A DNA stretch of 64,000 nucleotides, taken from Lineus longissimus (Eukaryota; Nemertea; Pilidiophora; Heteronemertea; Lineidae). The DNA lies in the NCBI RefSeq assembly GCF_910592395.1, contig NC_088312.1, positions 17,613,292 through 17,677,291 on the forward strand, in the 5' to 3' direction. A program made the translations under genes and the position numbers. The notes under the pieces were generated by a model that saw only the letters and a program-made list of their open reading frames with translations, did not search any database and had not been told where the DNA came from. Shown in pieces: positions 22,719 to 33,560 of the stretch (its first letter is position 1; each line of letters begins with the position of its first letter).

Positions 22719-23395
22719 TCAAATGTTCTCCTCTTTATTCAAAGTTAGTGATGGGGTCGCCAAAGAACTGAGTCTGTTTACGGTTGCGGCTTGAGCGTTT
22801 TGGCGGAGTCGCTGGTTCGGTGTTAGGGGGATTGATGTTCGATGTCTCACTTGCGTCACAATTCGCGTTGACACTAAACTCAGGAGTTGCATCAGCGATG
22901 CTGTTAGTGGCCTCAGGTGGAGCCTCAGTAATGCCGTTCGCAGGCAGCGGCGCAGAAATTTCGCTAGGTATAATAGGTACCATGGTTCGCATGGAGCATC
23001 CAACTCCTCGTCATCAATGTCATCTGATTTATGATTGTAATTGTGCGCATATCGTGGTTCTGAATGTGGGATCTTGTAACACTCTGATTTCTTTACCCGA
23101 TAGGACCATGTTTCTGAGTTTGGAACCTACTAACTTCCCGTATGTTACACAATTTTTCATCCATGGATGTGATGAGATATTGGTCACCGGTGGCGGACTT
23201 GTTGCGATCTGTAAAAAGATACACAAGGTCACCGGTTTCAAAGGCTTGACCTTTTCTGTGCGTTTTGTTTTGTGGGGTTTTGGATTTTTCGCTGTATTGA
23301 TGATTTTTGTGTCGTTGGGTATTTTGATCCTCTATAAATTTTCCGTTGGAAAACTGTAATTGTCGGTTAGAGAATTGATCTCTTTGGGTCCACAT
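22719..23395 (-). pseudogene. Gypsy 2 integrase C-terminal region
   Basis: Frame 23093-23395 carries FETGDLVYLFTDRNKSATGD and IREVSRFQTQKHG, the GPY/F-like fold that follows Gypsy integrase cores. Frame 22735-22992 ends with PKRSSRNRKQTQFFGDPI, a basic tail common at the end of this pol type. The two lie in different frames. Confidence 0.7.
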
Positions 23396-23505
23396 TTCGC
23401 GTGCAGATAGGCCTCGTGAGCGGATACGCGCGTGCAGGGTTGCAGTTGCGCACGCTAAGTGTTTTTGTGACCTTGGGGATCTATATTTGGCAATTCCAAT
23501 TCCAG

Positions 23506-23898
23506 TTAGGGTTTTTTTATTCTTCCGATCTCAATAGCGATTCTATGGTGCGAGAGTTGTTTATCGTTGATTAACGCTCTGAAACCTACTCCCGGATCCG
23601 TGCGAATAACAGCAGGGGGCCCATCTAATGGTTTCACGTCTATGCATAAGCGAATGGGAGCGTGGCATAGGGTTTCGTGGCGTTCATCTTTTATGAGGGA
23701 GGATGTGGTGTATGACGTCACACATTCTCTTAAAAAGAGGATTAGTTGCCGATTGCGTTTGATTACATCACCAGCGAATGAGGTGCCAACTGTGTCTGGT
23801 GGTTCACAGGTGGATTGTTTCACCAGCACTTTAGCTGTACTCTGCAGTGAATTGCAGAAGTGACACCCTTTTGCGACTTGTTCTATGGCTTTGTCCAT
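23506..23898 (-). pseudogene. Gypsy 2 integrase core
   Basis: Reads MDKAIEQVAKGCHFCNSLQS (CxxC half of the HHCC zinc site), GTSFAGDVIKRNRQLILFLR (first catalytic D in AGDV) and PPAVIRTDPGVGFRALI (second D in RTD). The usual catalytic Glu about 35 residues later lies beyond HHRIAIEIGRIKKP and cannot be placed with certainty. Confidence 0.75.
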
Positions 23899-24032
23899 GT
23901 CAAGAGCGAAGAGGTATCGGTGTGTGACTTGTTTAAGCTTGTGGGTGGAAGGGTGGTTTAGCCGGATATGGCGGGCGCTTAGTAGTCCATCTAAGACTTG
24001 TCGGGGGACTACAATGCGTTTGCGCGTAGGAG

Positions 24033-24482
24033 CTAGCGGGGTTTTTTTTTCGGGACAACTAAAAGACCATCTTTGGAGATTGTTACCAAGTTAAGGTATC
24101 TCTTGATGTCTTTGGCATTAGTTATCTTCTTGGATGGTCTGGTTCCTTGTTTGAGGTGGGCATGTGTTCGCCTCAAATCAGGACAATCAGACTGCATTGA
24201 TAGCCAAGAAGTCCTGCCTGTATACGGCAGTTTTGCTTGGGCAGATATTATGTCTGGGATGGATACCAGTGAACGTTGGACGACTGAGTCTTCTGTTTGT
24301 CTGATGAAACTACAAATCTGACAGCAAGTGTCTGCGCATTGTGTGGCATTTCGACGTCTGATTGGAGTATTGTGGATCCAGATGCATGACGGATAGATTC
24401 TTGTTATCTGCTTGCTATGGATATAAAGTTTTGCACTGAAGAATCCAGCTGGGCGTAGTTTATTTGCGCGTGTTACGTACAA
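24033..24482 (-). pseudogene. Gypsy 2 RNase H end and linker
   Basis: RPAGFFSAKL is the end of the RNase H-side motif. QCADTCCQICSFI and TSWLSMQSDCPDLRRTHAHL then KDIKRYLNLVTISKDGLLVV form the linker before integrase in this Gypsy lineage. The middle of RNase H is missing, so an internal deletion is likely. Confidence 0.6.
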
Positions 24483-24681
24483 TGTAGCGCCTAAGCCTGG
24501 GTTACGGAAAGCACCGTCCGTAACGATCCAGGGTAAGTCTTCTGCGCGTGGTAGCGTGATGCTGCGGTGTAATCCTAGTATTTTCCGAGCATTTTTTAAT
24601 GCTTCGCGTGTATCGTCTGATAATTCGATTTTCTCTTTTCACTCGCGCTCTGCAGTAAGCTTGTCTAATTCGACAAATGTG

Positions 24682-25211
24682 TTAGAGGAGTTTGGAATTA
24701 CTTGAGCGAGGACTTTGTATGCTCCAATAAAAGACCGAAGATCTTTCACCTTTTCGGGAAAGGTTACAATTTCTCAGGGTAGCAATGCGGTGGGGGTTAG
24801 CTCTAAGGGTACCCAAGTTCCAAATCCAACCAAGGATTGTGGTGCTTTTCGGTGCGGTTACTGTTTTGGGAGTGGACAGTGCTAGTCCATTAACATGGAG
24901 GGTGTGCAGGAACTTTCTGAAGTTAAACCATAGTTCTTCAGGAGTGTCGCCTCCTATGTAGAGGTCGTCTGCTATTTTAGCAACTATACCTTCCTGAAGA
25001 AGATGACCAGCTCCTCCAGTGCAGTTTCTGAACCTGGCATGCTCATTGCGGATCGGACATACACACGAACTCCACGGAAGAGGGTGCATACTTCGCAGTA
25101 TTTCATGGAATCACGCGAAAGTGGAATCTGATAGAAAGCGCTAGTGAGATCTGTGGTTATTACATACTTCCATTGGGCGATGTGGCGTAAGGTAGAATCA
25201 ACATCAGGCAT
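24682..25211 (-). pseudogene. Gypsy 2 RT, 3' half
   Basis: Frame 24984-25211 reads [20 protein letters not shown] then [20 protein letters not shown] and [10 protein letters not shown]. Frame 24682-25089 continues with KIADDLYIGGDTPEELW, which holds the catalytic ADD, and ILGWIWNLGTLRANPHRI. A frameshift lies between them. RT is continuous with 25446-25983 once the SINE is removed. Confidence 0.8.
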
Positions 25212-25446
25212 TTGGGGCAGCGGTAGCGCAGTGGAAGAGAGTCGGCCTCATGATCAGGAGGTCGTGGGTTCGACTCCCGGCCGAGTCACTGCTTGGTTCC
25301 CCGACTGGTCAAGTTCAAGTGAGCGCCTTCTGGTTGCTCCTTGAAACCCCTGATTGATTTCTGTGGAGACCGGGTAATAATTTGATATCCCACAGCGCTT
25401 TAACAGTTCCATTACTGAGGAGCGCTATATAAATGCGTGACATTAG
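25211..25446 (+). repeat. tRNA-derived SINE inserted in Gypsy 2 RT
   Basis: A Pol III head GGCAGCGGTAGCGCAGTGGA (A box TAGCGCAGTGG) is followed by GTCGTGGGTTCGACTCCCGG (B box GGTTCGACTCC) with tRNA-like spacing. A ~150-bp body follows, ending GGAGCGCTATATAAATGCGT. That tail resembles the 3' ends of CR1/L2-type LINEs (compare 39990-40015), which suggests LINE-assisted mobilisation. CATT flanks both sides as a possible short target duplication. Not a functional tRNA: the acceptor stem does not pair cleanly. Confidence 0.85.
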
Positions 25447-25983
25447 CGATGGCTGGGGTTTGCTGTAACGGCCTACGTCCGCAAATGATGTGACAAGTTG
25501 AAACCCACCATTCGGCTTCTTGACTAGAAATGAAGTGTTCAGATACTCTGCAGTTATACCTAAGTCTTCAGGACGTTTGAACACACCTTGTTCTTCAAAA
25601 GTGTCAAATTTGTCTTGGAGTTCTACCAGTTGGTTGCGGGCGTATTGTGGTAGGCGGCCCTTTCGTTGTGGAGGTTGTACGAGACCCATATTTACTTTAG
25701 CTTCTAATGGACTGGAAGCACCGTTATAGCTTTTATATTCAGGGTTAAAGACGCTGTCATACTCATCTAGAGTTGACCGGAATATAGCGGCTATGTCAGT
25801 TGGGAGTATACCGTCTGGGTCAAGGCGAACATTGGCAGAGTGTTTTTTGGTTGAGCTTGCGTGCGGTCGGCCTGTAGATGGTGTTTTTACTGATAGACCT
25901 GCTGGTTTATCATCAGGGACAAAAACGTGGCGAATTTGAGAGAGATGTTCATTTTGCCTTAGCGTAACCGGTTCATTTGTCAT
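25447..25983 (-). pseudogene. Gypsy 2 RT, 5' half
   Basis: Contains KVNMGLVQPPQRKGRLPQYA (entry to RT), LQDKFDTFEEQGVFKRPEDL and NTSFLVKKPNGGFQLVTSFA then VGRYSKPQPSLM, the first RT blocks of the lineage. The frame runs on into the SINE after PSLM. Confidence 0.8.
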
Positions 25984-26269
25984 GTTTGGGATACAGATTT
26001 TTCCTGCGACACTGGTAATGATATTTGGGATCGGCCATGTTTCAGTGGAGCGACTCGAATCTAGGCGAGGTTCGATTGCGTATTCGGAGTCGCGGTCGAT
26101 TGGATCGTCTGATGGTAGTTCAACTTCAATGAACTCACCTGGCCAAATTGTTGTACTATTAGCAGGACCGCGGAGAACATAATTGCGACGGACTGCATGA
26201 CGTTCGGATGCAGTAGCGTGTAGTGACCCATAAATGTACGTTGAACCATTTTTGAGTTTGATTTCATGC

Positions 26270-26803
26270 TTAAATGGGTCTGATTAAAATGTCATTATGG
26301 TCCATCAATAGAATGCCGGCCAGAATGTCTACGTCCAAGTTTTCGATCACTAGTCCTTCAATCTCTTGTTTGTACCGAACGAATGAAACTCTTGTTTTAC
26401 CAATCACTTTAAGTGGTGAAGAACTGTCTGCTTGGTGAGCAGATTGAGAGCTATTGCGAATGTCGATATTTAGTCTTTTCACAGCGGATAGACTGATCAT
26501 GTTCCCTGTAGCGCCACTGTCTATCGTTATGCGGGTACTAAAATGTCTATAGAACGCATCGATATAGGGTGACTGGCTGACACGAATTCTACTTGCAGTT
26601 GAGGACGGGTCTCGGAGATCATCCGAGTACGTCTGCGAAACAATTGAGGGCAAATGTTCGTCCTCCTCGTCGACGTCACTTTCGAGAACTTCTATTATTT
26701 GGCATGCCTTGACCATGTATCGGCGGTCATTTTCAGGGAGGTGTCGACACTCACTGAGGTAATGGCTACACTCTGAGTGGCCCGCTTGTTTGCAAAGCGG
26801 CAT
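26270..26803 (-). pseudogene. Gypsy 2 zinc knuckle and aspartic protease
   Basis: Starts PLCKQAGHSECSHYLSECRH (gag zinc-binding end), then an acidic linker, then FSTRITIDSGATGNMISLSA with the DSGA active site and VKVIG-type flap region around KVIGKTRVSF. Ends LDVDILAGILLMDHNDI, matching the Gypsy protease C-terminus (DILAG..F...ND). One continuous frame, so this part looks intact. Confidence 0.82.
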
Positions 26804-26815
26804 GATTTGCTCCGA

Positions 26816-27516
26816 TCACTTTGACTGTTTCAGACGTATGGATCTCATCAACGATTCCAGAGCTAGTGAAATTTCTGGTTTAATAGATGCTAAAGTTCTG
26901 GAGCTAAGTTCTGTGCCATATATCTGTTTTACTAGCTTTGGCATGTCCGGATGTATCAGCCTCAGCCACGTTAGAGCAATGAGGTTTTCAAGGGTGGGGC
27001 TGAGATCTTCGTCCTCACCGACTTGTTCCCCGTGGTCAGTAATGCTGTAAGCTCTCAGTAAGTTGTCCTCGACGAACGCCGTTAACCTTTGGTATAGGTC
27101 CTCGGGGCGTTCATCGGGTTCGAGATAAATTTCGGCAAAGTCCAGTAAGTGTCCTCCTGTGGTTTGGAAACCAAAATGGAAGCGGATCTTTTGCCAAATC
27201 CCTTGGATAGACGTAGATTTTTTCACGATAGTGTTTCTAGCGATTATAGGACAAAAGTTAGTGATTTGACCTAGCATTAACTCTAGCTGGCTGACTTTCT
27301 GCTCTGCGGTGCCGTGCGTCTTTTGGCTTCGGCAACCATATTTGGATCGTTTCTGAAGGCAAGGAGTGGAGCTGCTTTTGTTTTCTTTCCCCACGATGTG
27401 CCCTTTAGCAGAAACGGTGCGAAGTTAGCATCTAGGGACAGTGTGTATACCAGATTCTGTCTCCAACTTTCGAATGAGTTTATAGTCTCAGTCTTAGTAA
27501 GACTGTTTTGGTGCAC
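26816..27516 (-). pseudogene. Gypsy 2 gag
   Basis: Two overlapping frames. 27283-27516 starts near SLTKTETINSFESWRQNLVY; 26816-27394 continues with [40 protein letters not shown] and [20 protein letters not shown]. This is the capsid-like region of a Gypsy gag. A frameshift separates the two. Confidence 0.7.
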
Positions 27517-27697
27517 GCTGCATTATGACGACAGAGTTACAGTAAGGTTACACTTACAGTTCTATTCCAGTTGATATCCCTGTGCGTATTCACGGCGTTG
27601 TGTGAGAACATCCACGTATATTGTGAGAAGAGTCTTGTTGTTGTTTTTTCCACGATGGGTACGGTTTGTCGGAAGGTTCGTAATCCGGCTGCCACCA

Positions 27698-27961
27698 TGC
27701 CAGTATGGACAAGGTATCTCACCACACAGCACAATCAACGAAGAAGGTAACATGAAAGTAACTTTGAAAACAACTAAAGATAACACGTCTTACTTCTACA
27801 GTGGTACAATATAAACTATATTTACACTACAATAATGTACACTACACAAGGGTTAACAATAATAGGCAAACGAGTGTGACTGTATATACATACAACTAAT
27901 TACATACTGTAATCCCTTGGTGACAGCTTACTACAACAGTGGCTTACTATGACCACTGGCA
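27698..27961 (-). mobile_element. 5' LTR of Gypsy element 2
   Basis: 264 bp, ends TGCCAGT...ACTGGCA. The primer-binding site TGGTGGCAGCCGGATTACG follows directly on the - strand (27697 leftward). Confidence 0.88.
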
Positions 27962-28720
27962 TAGAACACCACAGTTCTACCTTCTACCAAATATTCACAA
28001 GTGGGTGACGCCACCACCAGGTCGACCCATCAGGTCAGGTTATGGATGCCCCACTGAATGCATCTCCCAATTAGCAGACCACTCCCTTCAACTGCTGGTG
28101 AAACAGATAAGATCATACATCAAGGATACAACACATTTCCTTCAATTAATAGACTCCCTGAGACCCCTACCCCTAGACATCCTCTTAGTGACACTATATG
28201 TCGCATCCCCCCCACACCAACATCCCCACAGAGGAAGGCAAAAGAGCAGTTGCTCGCCAACTGTCAAGACACAGACTAACTGTAACTGGACCCACAAACC
28301 AGTCCAGACTACTGGATTTAGTTCTAACCCAGAATAATTTCCAATTCAACAACCAGAATTACATACCATAGTCTGGGACAGCAATGTGCACCAAAGTGGC
28401 ACCACCCTTTGCCTATCGATTCATGGCAGATTTTGAAGACCGTTATGTATGCAACCAAACCATAAAACCTCTCTCCTGGGGAAATTTTATCGACGTCCTA
28501 TTTGCTATCATCACCTTTCCACTTGAGATTGTGAAGACACTAAACTCACAACACCTACTATCAAATTCACCGCAGAGAGCTCCGAATCACGGGATCATCA
28601 GTGAAAACAATGACATTCTCACCAGGCACAAAACAACCATCCATTTGTTCGAATCCCTAATTACTCAAGGCTCCAGACACACCCCGAACCTGACTTGCTA
28701 GTCGAAACCAAACTAAACAC
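27962..28720 (+). pseudogene. Penelope-like element RT, 3' part
   Basis: Resumes with RTPQFYLLPNIHKWVTPPPG, then IRSGYGCPTECISQLADHSL and VKQIRSYIKDTTHFLQLIDS, the hallmark Penelope RT blocks. A shifted frame (28384-28701) gives TKVAPPFAYRFMADFEDRYV and GNFIDVLF, the site where intact elements have an xIDD active motif; here the second Asp is Val. No GIY-YIG domain follows. A GIY-YIG scrap on the - strand at 50.9-51.2 kb comes from another copy. Confidence 0.8.
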
Positions 28721-30194
28721 TGGCACCCTAACCACTGCGACAAGTGGTGAGCTTTCTGGAGGTTCTGTACCAACCGCTTGGCCGGCTGCCAACCATAATG
28801 TGGTGTCAATAGTTTATCAACTGGCGGCAAGGGGTGCTGTAGTCATAGAATAACATTTGTAATAAATTTAGCTAGCACCAAAGAGTCGTATTCCAAGTTA
28901 GCTTAGTAACCTGAGATTTTATCACACAAATATATTTGTGTTCAATTGTTTTTTTGTTATTTATTCAAATTTAGGTCAACTATGTATACCATTAAATCAC
29001 AGGAGACATGATGTGTAGGAATGAAGTATATAAATATCAACTATGCTATTACAATGTATGTTTACTAAAGCGTATAAGTCGAGCATTCTGATTCAGTGAC
29101 AGAAAATGCCTTTACAGTTTCGTTACAGCAAGGCCAGTTTGTCCAGCCGCACGAATTCCTGTTATTTGTGGCAGTCCACACGGAGACCAAATTAGGATGA
29201 CGCCATGGGCTGCCCATGGAGTCTAAACAACATAAGGGCATTACTAAGTAGAATGTGCCCTATTCACGGCTACTATTGCTCTCTTTAGGGTTGACCTTCA
29301 ATTAAACATTGTCATGCATTGGATAATCCCAAATATACTTTAAATATTCTAGTATGAATTGAGTTCATAATTTCACACCTTGTTTGTGACTATGTGCTTG
29401 AATTCATGGTTGGGGAAAAATTTTACCTTTTTATGTGGACTGTCATACCTCAAAGGCTGTTCGAACCTCTGGCTTAAAAACGTTGTGTGAAGGTCGTGCA
29501 ACGACTTAACTCTTTGAAGCCGCTGACTGAGTGTACTCTGTCGCCCATTCAGTCCCCTGTGACACACAACAGGTTCCCTCGGTTGAACCATTCCCTTACA
29601 ACACTAGCGATCTCCAGCCGACATTCTTTTTGAAATCGATTGAGGCGAACACACTTATTATTAATTTTGCACATGGAAGATGGCCAGGCATGCATGTTTA
29701 GCGGAAGATTAGCCAAAATGGCGGGAGAATTCAGTCAACTGATGTTCAGTGGCTGAAGTGCTTGTACATTGACTAAATCAATCATACACTAAAAACAAAG
29801 CCATAAATGAGTTCTGATCATCGCTCAGGCTTTGTCTCATGATTGCTAACCCTCAAAATGAGATAATCTTCTGAAATTCAAATAATTCGATGTACATAAA
29901 GAGCTTCTACCAACTATTTCTGTTTCGGACAAGGAGGCAAAAATTCAATTTTTCATAGGAATGGCAACTTTTGATACTTTATATGTCTTGGATTGTGACC
30001 TTGACAAAAAATCATGACACGGCATGAAAAAGTTAAAATAATTTGTAAAAAAGCTGGAGTAGAAACCTAGAAATAAATTTCAGTAATATTTTCATGAGTT
30101 GCATTTTTTTGGGTCACCCTGTGTTCATGTAAGACGGTCCATTTATAATGAGTATAATGTGTTTTTCACTAGCTTGAATGCTTTCTTCCTCCAG
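28721..30194. other. Intron, no gene seen
   Basis: AT-rich non-coding sequence up to the exon C acceptor. No transposon ends or tandem repeats recognised; the 72-codon frame at 29373-29591 has no domain. Confidence 0.45.
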
Positions 30195-30329
30195 TGGATC
30201 TTGGACCATGATATCAGCACTCTGGGCCTTGACCTGACCTTCTCTGTTGAGACAGATGTGTTTGGTGTGATGCAGGAAGTTGAATTGAAACCTGGTGGTT
30301 CAAAAATCCCGGTCACAGAGAAAAACAAG
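30195..30329 (+). CDS. HACE1: HACE1 HECT-domain exon C
   Basis: A 135-bp exon (45 codons, phase 0 at both ends) after the acceptor CTTCCTCCAG and before donor GTGAAA. It encodes [20 protein letters not shown] followed by [20 protein letters not shown] and TEKNK. This is the HECT N-lobe segment that contains the LTFSVE motif and precedes the E2-binding region. Reading continues without a stop past the donor as far as 30378, so splicing is inferred from the donor and from perfect continuity with exon D rather than from an immediate stop. Confidence 0.9.
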
Positions 30330-30738
30330 GTGAAAGAACATAAGGACGCCATCTGTATGGTGTTTGATTCGTTGAAATGAAGAAAGACGCAAGAGAATTC
30401 TCAATCTTTATCTGCTCATCTCTGAATTCTAAATCATAGTCTTTCTTATTGTTGGGCACAGTCGATTATTTGTAAAATTGTGCATTCAAGAAGTCTGTGC
30501 TGGTAAAATTGATATCAATTTAAACTGTTCAGACAGGGTTTGAGTTGCTCCAGGCTATCAGCCTCTGCAAGGTGCTGCTGGTCCACAGCACCACAGAACT
30601 CGGGTAGAACATGCTTGGTAGTGAGGCATAGTGAGGTTGATATAATAAAAGTATGACCCCTTTAACAAAGTGAAAGTGCTGTTCCTATTTGAAGTTCTGT
30701 CTTTAGTATGGCTTGTCATTTCATTCTCTCTCTTGCAG

Positions 30739-30870
30739 ACTGAATATGCTCAACTTGTGACAGAATTGAGAATGACACGAGCTATACAGCACCAGATCGA
30801 CTACTTCCTCAGTGGCTTCCATCTGTTTATTCCAGCATCTTTGGTACAGATGTTTGATGAATATGAGCTG
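30739..30870 (+). CDS. HACE1: HACE1 HECT-domain exon D
   Basis: A 132-bp exon (44 codons, phase 0 at both ends) after acceptor CTCTCTTGCAG and before donor GTAAGA. It encodes [40 protein letters not shown] and EYEL. The RAIQ..I..FL.GFH.FIP..L...FDEYEL pattern is the end of the HECT N-lobe in HACE1. The intron from exon C is only 409 bp, the one short intron in this part of the gene, and is largely free of recognisable transposons. Confidence 0.9.
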
Positions 30871-31076
30871 GTAAGATCTTAATTACAACAGTTATTCACA
30901 TTCTGATAAGTGGTTACTCTATAGAAGAGCCTACCCGATGCGCATTCCAGGCTAAGATAATAGGCTCCCTTTTGCAATTGCTGCTTTTTCACTTTAGTGA
31001 ATCTACACCCTTTTTGTACTGCGTAATTTCAGTCCGACTCTGATTACATTTAGCAGTTGTTTGCTGTTAATGGAGC

Positions 31077-31540
31077 AATCAACGGATACTGCGGTATTGT
31101 GTAGGCTCACCTACATTGAGCCAAAAAGCAGGTCACTTAATACAGAGTTTAACCCCATGTGCATCCAATGTCCAATATTTGCATTGAGGCTTCTCATTTT
31201 AACCAGCAATGAAGCATCAGAGAGGAGGTGTAGGGTGAGCAGATTATGGTTTGTTTTGCAAAACATGTGGCAGTCAGGTCAGTTAACAGAGCCTTATGCA
31301 CCGTGTCGGTACTCAATTTTTGACACCAAGCCATTTGCACCCAAATTATGACAATCGCCAAAAAAATGCAGGCCTTTCTCTAAAATTCAAATTGCACTGA
31401 ACCGCACTGAATGGTGAAAATGAGAAGCCTCAATGCAAATATTGGACATTGAATGCACATGGGGTTAAACTCTGTATTAAGTGACCTGCTTTTTGGCTCA
31501 ATGTAGGTGAGTCTACACAATACCGCAGTATCCGTTGATT
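31077..31540. repeat. 124-bp inverted repeat (two mismatches), 216-bp spacer
   Basis: The left arm 31077-31200 (AATCAACGGATACTGCGGTA...) and right arm 31417-31540 are inverse complements except at two positions. The right arm runs straight on into an AGCTCACC-family body, so the left arm is a copy of that copy's 5' region. Transcribed, it would fold into a long hairpin. Confidence 0.9.
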
Positions 31541-31660
31541 GTCGTGGTCGTCTGTGTCCTTTTACAAAAACAGTTGCACGTTTCTTAACCGCTAGAGCTA
31601 TGAACTTGAAACTTTGGACACAGGACCCCCCAGGTGAGGTGACCTCTGACACTGAGGTCT
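31487..31660 (+). repeat. AGCTCACC-family repeat, 5' part
   Basis: CTTTTTGGCTCAATGTAGGTGAGTCTACACAATACC, then GTTGCACGTTTCTTAACCGC and AACTTGAAACTTTGGACACA. The body stops near 31660. The 31661-31990 stretch is unrecognised. Confidence 0.7.
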
Positions 31661-31989
31661 CATAAGGGAGTTTCAATGTATTCATGCACAATGACCCCCC
31701 TTGCACGATAGTTCGTAAAATATTGTTGATTTCTTGGTCCTCAGTGTATGCCAGTTTTGATTTAGTAATTGTTTTGGCAAAGACATGTTATTGGGAGTTC
31801 CTAGAACCTAGAGAGCTCAATAGACTGATAACAAGAAACTACACATTTTACTGCTGTTGCCGACGTACGTGTATGCTGAACTTGGGATGTGCGTCGGGCA
31901 TGCCTCTAAATGCTGTCCAGTGCCAGTTGGTTTTTCGCTGAATTGTGCAAAATTCAGTATATCTAAAAAGCTCAATGGTTGACCCGTGA

Positions 31990-32830
31990 TTTTTTAGCCC
32001 CCCTTGGTCTTAGACCAATAGGGCTTATGCTGTGCTCGGGGTGGTTAGTGGTGGTCTGTCGTGCATTGGTCCATCCATGCGGACGTCTGTGAGCAAACGT
32101 TTTGCCTTGTAAGCGCTCTACTGGCTTCATTTTTTGACAGATCATTTTCATCTTTCATATGTGCATATATAGGCCAAAGATCTAGGCCAAGTTTGATTTT
32201 GAGTGCAATTCGATTCCTAATTTGGCCACCGGGGTTTTGTAAAAAATCAAAAATGGCTGTTTGTTACTCATGCTTTGAGCTAGGGTGCTCCATTTTGTTA
32301 TCACATCTACATCTGCACCTGTTGAGTTATGTATAATACAGGTTTTTGATTTGGTCTTGTTTTAAGGGAAAACTAGGTCAAATGGCGGAAAATTGGCAAT
32401 ATTGACATTTTGGATGGTGAACAGAGCTAGGAGCCAATACGACACTAAAGAAATAAAACACCTGATTAAACATCCTGCAGAAAGAAGTGAATCAGGCATT
32501 TCCAGTGATATACAACACAAATGGGTTTTTCTTATGCAATCAATTTGGAAATGCATTTTAAAATAGATGTAAAGTCCTGTTAACGGGCACATCATCATCG
32601 CATAAACTCGGGGGAAAAAATCCCTAACGATACCTTGATTGCGACCTGATCTGATTCTTGACTTGGCCACCTGGGGGCCAAAAGTTGAAACGTAAAAAGT
32701 GTGATGTCTCTCTGATAAGTGACTCATTTTCAATAACATTTTTATAGTAGGTTTTCCTAGCACGGTTATATCACATGTCATGCGGATTTTAGATTTGACC
32801 AAATTCTCAAGGTCACAGAGTTAAGGCCAA
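31990..32830 (+). repeat. Diverged AGCTCACC-family segments
   Basis: Contains TTTTTAGCCCCCCTTGGTC..., AATTTGGCCACCGGGG, TTTTTGATTTGGTCTTGTTTTAAGG (32340) and, after unrelated sequence, GACTTGGCCACCTGGGGGCC (32655) with TTTGACCAAATTCTCAAGGTCACAGAG (32795). Highly eroded. Confidence 0.55.
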
Positions 32831-33357
32831 AAGGAACTAAGAAAGCCCTGCAGCACTAGAACAAGACTACTGGTTGACATGTCCAAGATACAATGAGGAT
32901 TATTTGATGTTTCGCATACATGCATATGTGGAATGGTCACTTATTTTAGTGAATATATTGTGTATCACATAAACTTCAAATGGAATAGTTGTTTTTATGA
33001 CAAAATAAGAAGGAAAAAAAGATAGATAGAGAAGCAAATCCGCCCTTATCATGGTAGTGTTAACCCCCCCCCCCCCTCCAAAAAAAAGGTTTGCAGACAA
33101 AAGCATGAAAAAAATATAATCTCTTTTGATTAGGATTCACCAATACCAAGTCTAATCATAGACCTCTGAAAAAAAGAGCACATAAAAAAGCATATTGCCT
33201 AGTTAGGAATCATATTGACATACACTTGCAACAATTAGGAATCGATCAACATGTTAGCATAGGTCTGCCTGCTACATTTTCTTGTCCTATATGTAATGTA
33301 AGGTCCTTAATAGGCGCAACTGTGGACAATGAATCCTAGCCTAAAACTTGGTACACA
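32831..33357. other. Intron, no gene seen
   Basis: Includes a poly-C run at 33065-33076 flanked by A-rich sequence; otherwise unrecognised. The last 40 bp is AGCTCACC-family sequence (ACTTGGTACACATGACC) split by the Gypsy element. Confidence 0.4.
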
Positions 33358-33362
33358 TGACC

Positions 33363-33514
33363 TGTTTCGTCAAGCAAGAAGATCAATGAGAAGACACAGT
33401 GAGGAGATAATTATGCCGGGTAGAATCTAACAACTTTATTCAAGACATGTGTAAAGTAAACTACATTGACGACTTCCGAGTGGGCCGTGGGCCAACTGAA
33501 GACACCACGCAACA
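33363..33514 (-). mobile_element. 3' LTR of Gypsy element 1
   Basis: 152 bp, on + strand TGTTTCGTCAAGC...ACGCAACA. Matches 37922-38073 except at four positions. Confidence 0.93.
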
Positions 33515-33560
33515 TCCTTCCTCTTTTGAGGAAAGGAAACGCAGAAAGTTTGTACTAACT

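Larger units (their letters stand above)
22399..27961 (-). mobile_element. Ty3/Gypsy retrotransposon 2, nested in Penelope element
   Basis: A complete but degenerate element on the - strand: 5' LTR 27698-27961, primer-binding site beginning TGGTGGCAGCC directly inside it, gag, protease, RT, RNase H, integrase, purine tract (AAAAAGAAGAAG) and 3' LTR 22399-22649. Frames are broken in several places and a SINE interrupts RT. LTRs differ at many more positions than those of the Gypsy element at 33-38 kb, so this copy is older. The Penelope coding sequence continues on both flanks (CCTAG left, TAGAACACC right), proving insertion there; a clean 4-5 bp target duplication is not resolved. Confidence 0.88.

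Noticed and set aside
25211-25285. Functional tRNA gene
   Set aside because: A and B boxes are present but the stems pair poorly and a SINE body follows; it also disrupts Gypsy RT as an insertion.
30330-30378. HACE1 ending at the stop after exon C
   Set aside because: The frame continues past a GTGAAA donor, but exon D joins in phase and matches the family, so read-through is intron.
31061-31706. Two opposite frames with the same 40-residue sequence
   Set aside because: Explained by the inverted repeat; no protein similarity or codon bias.
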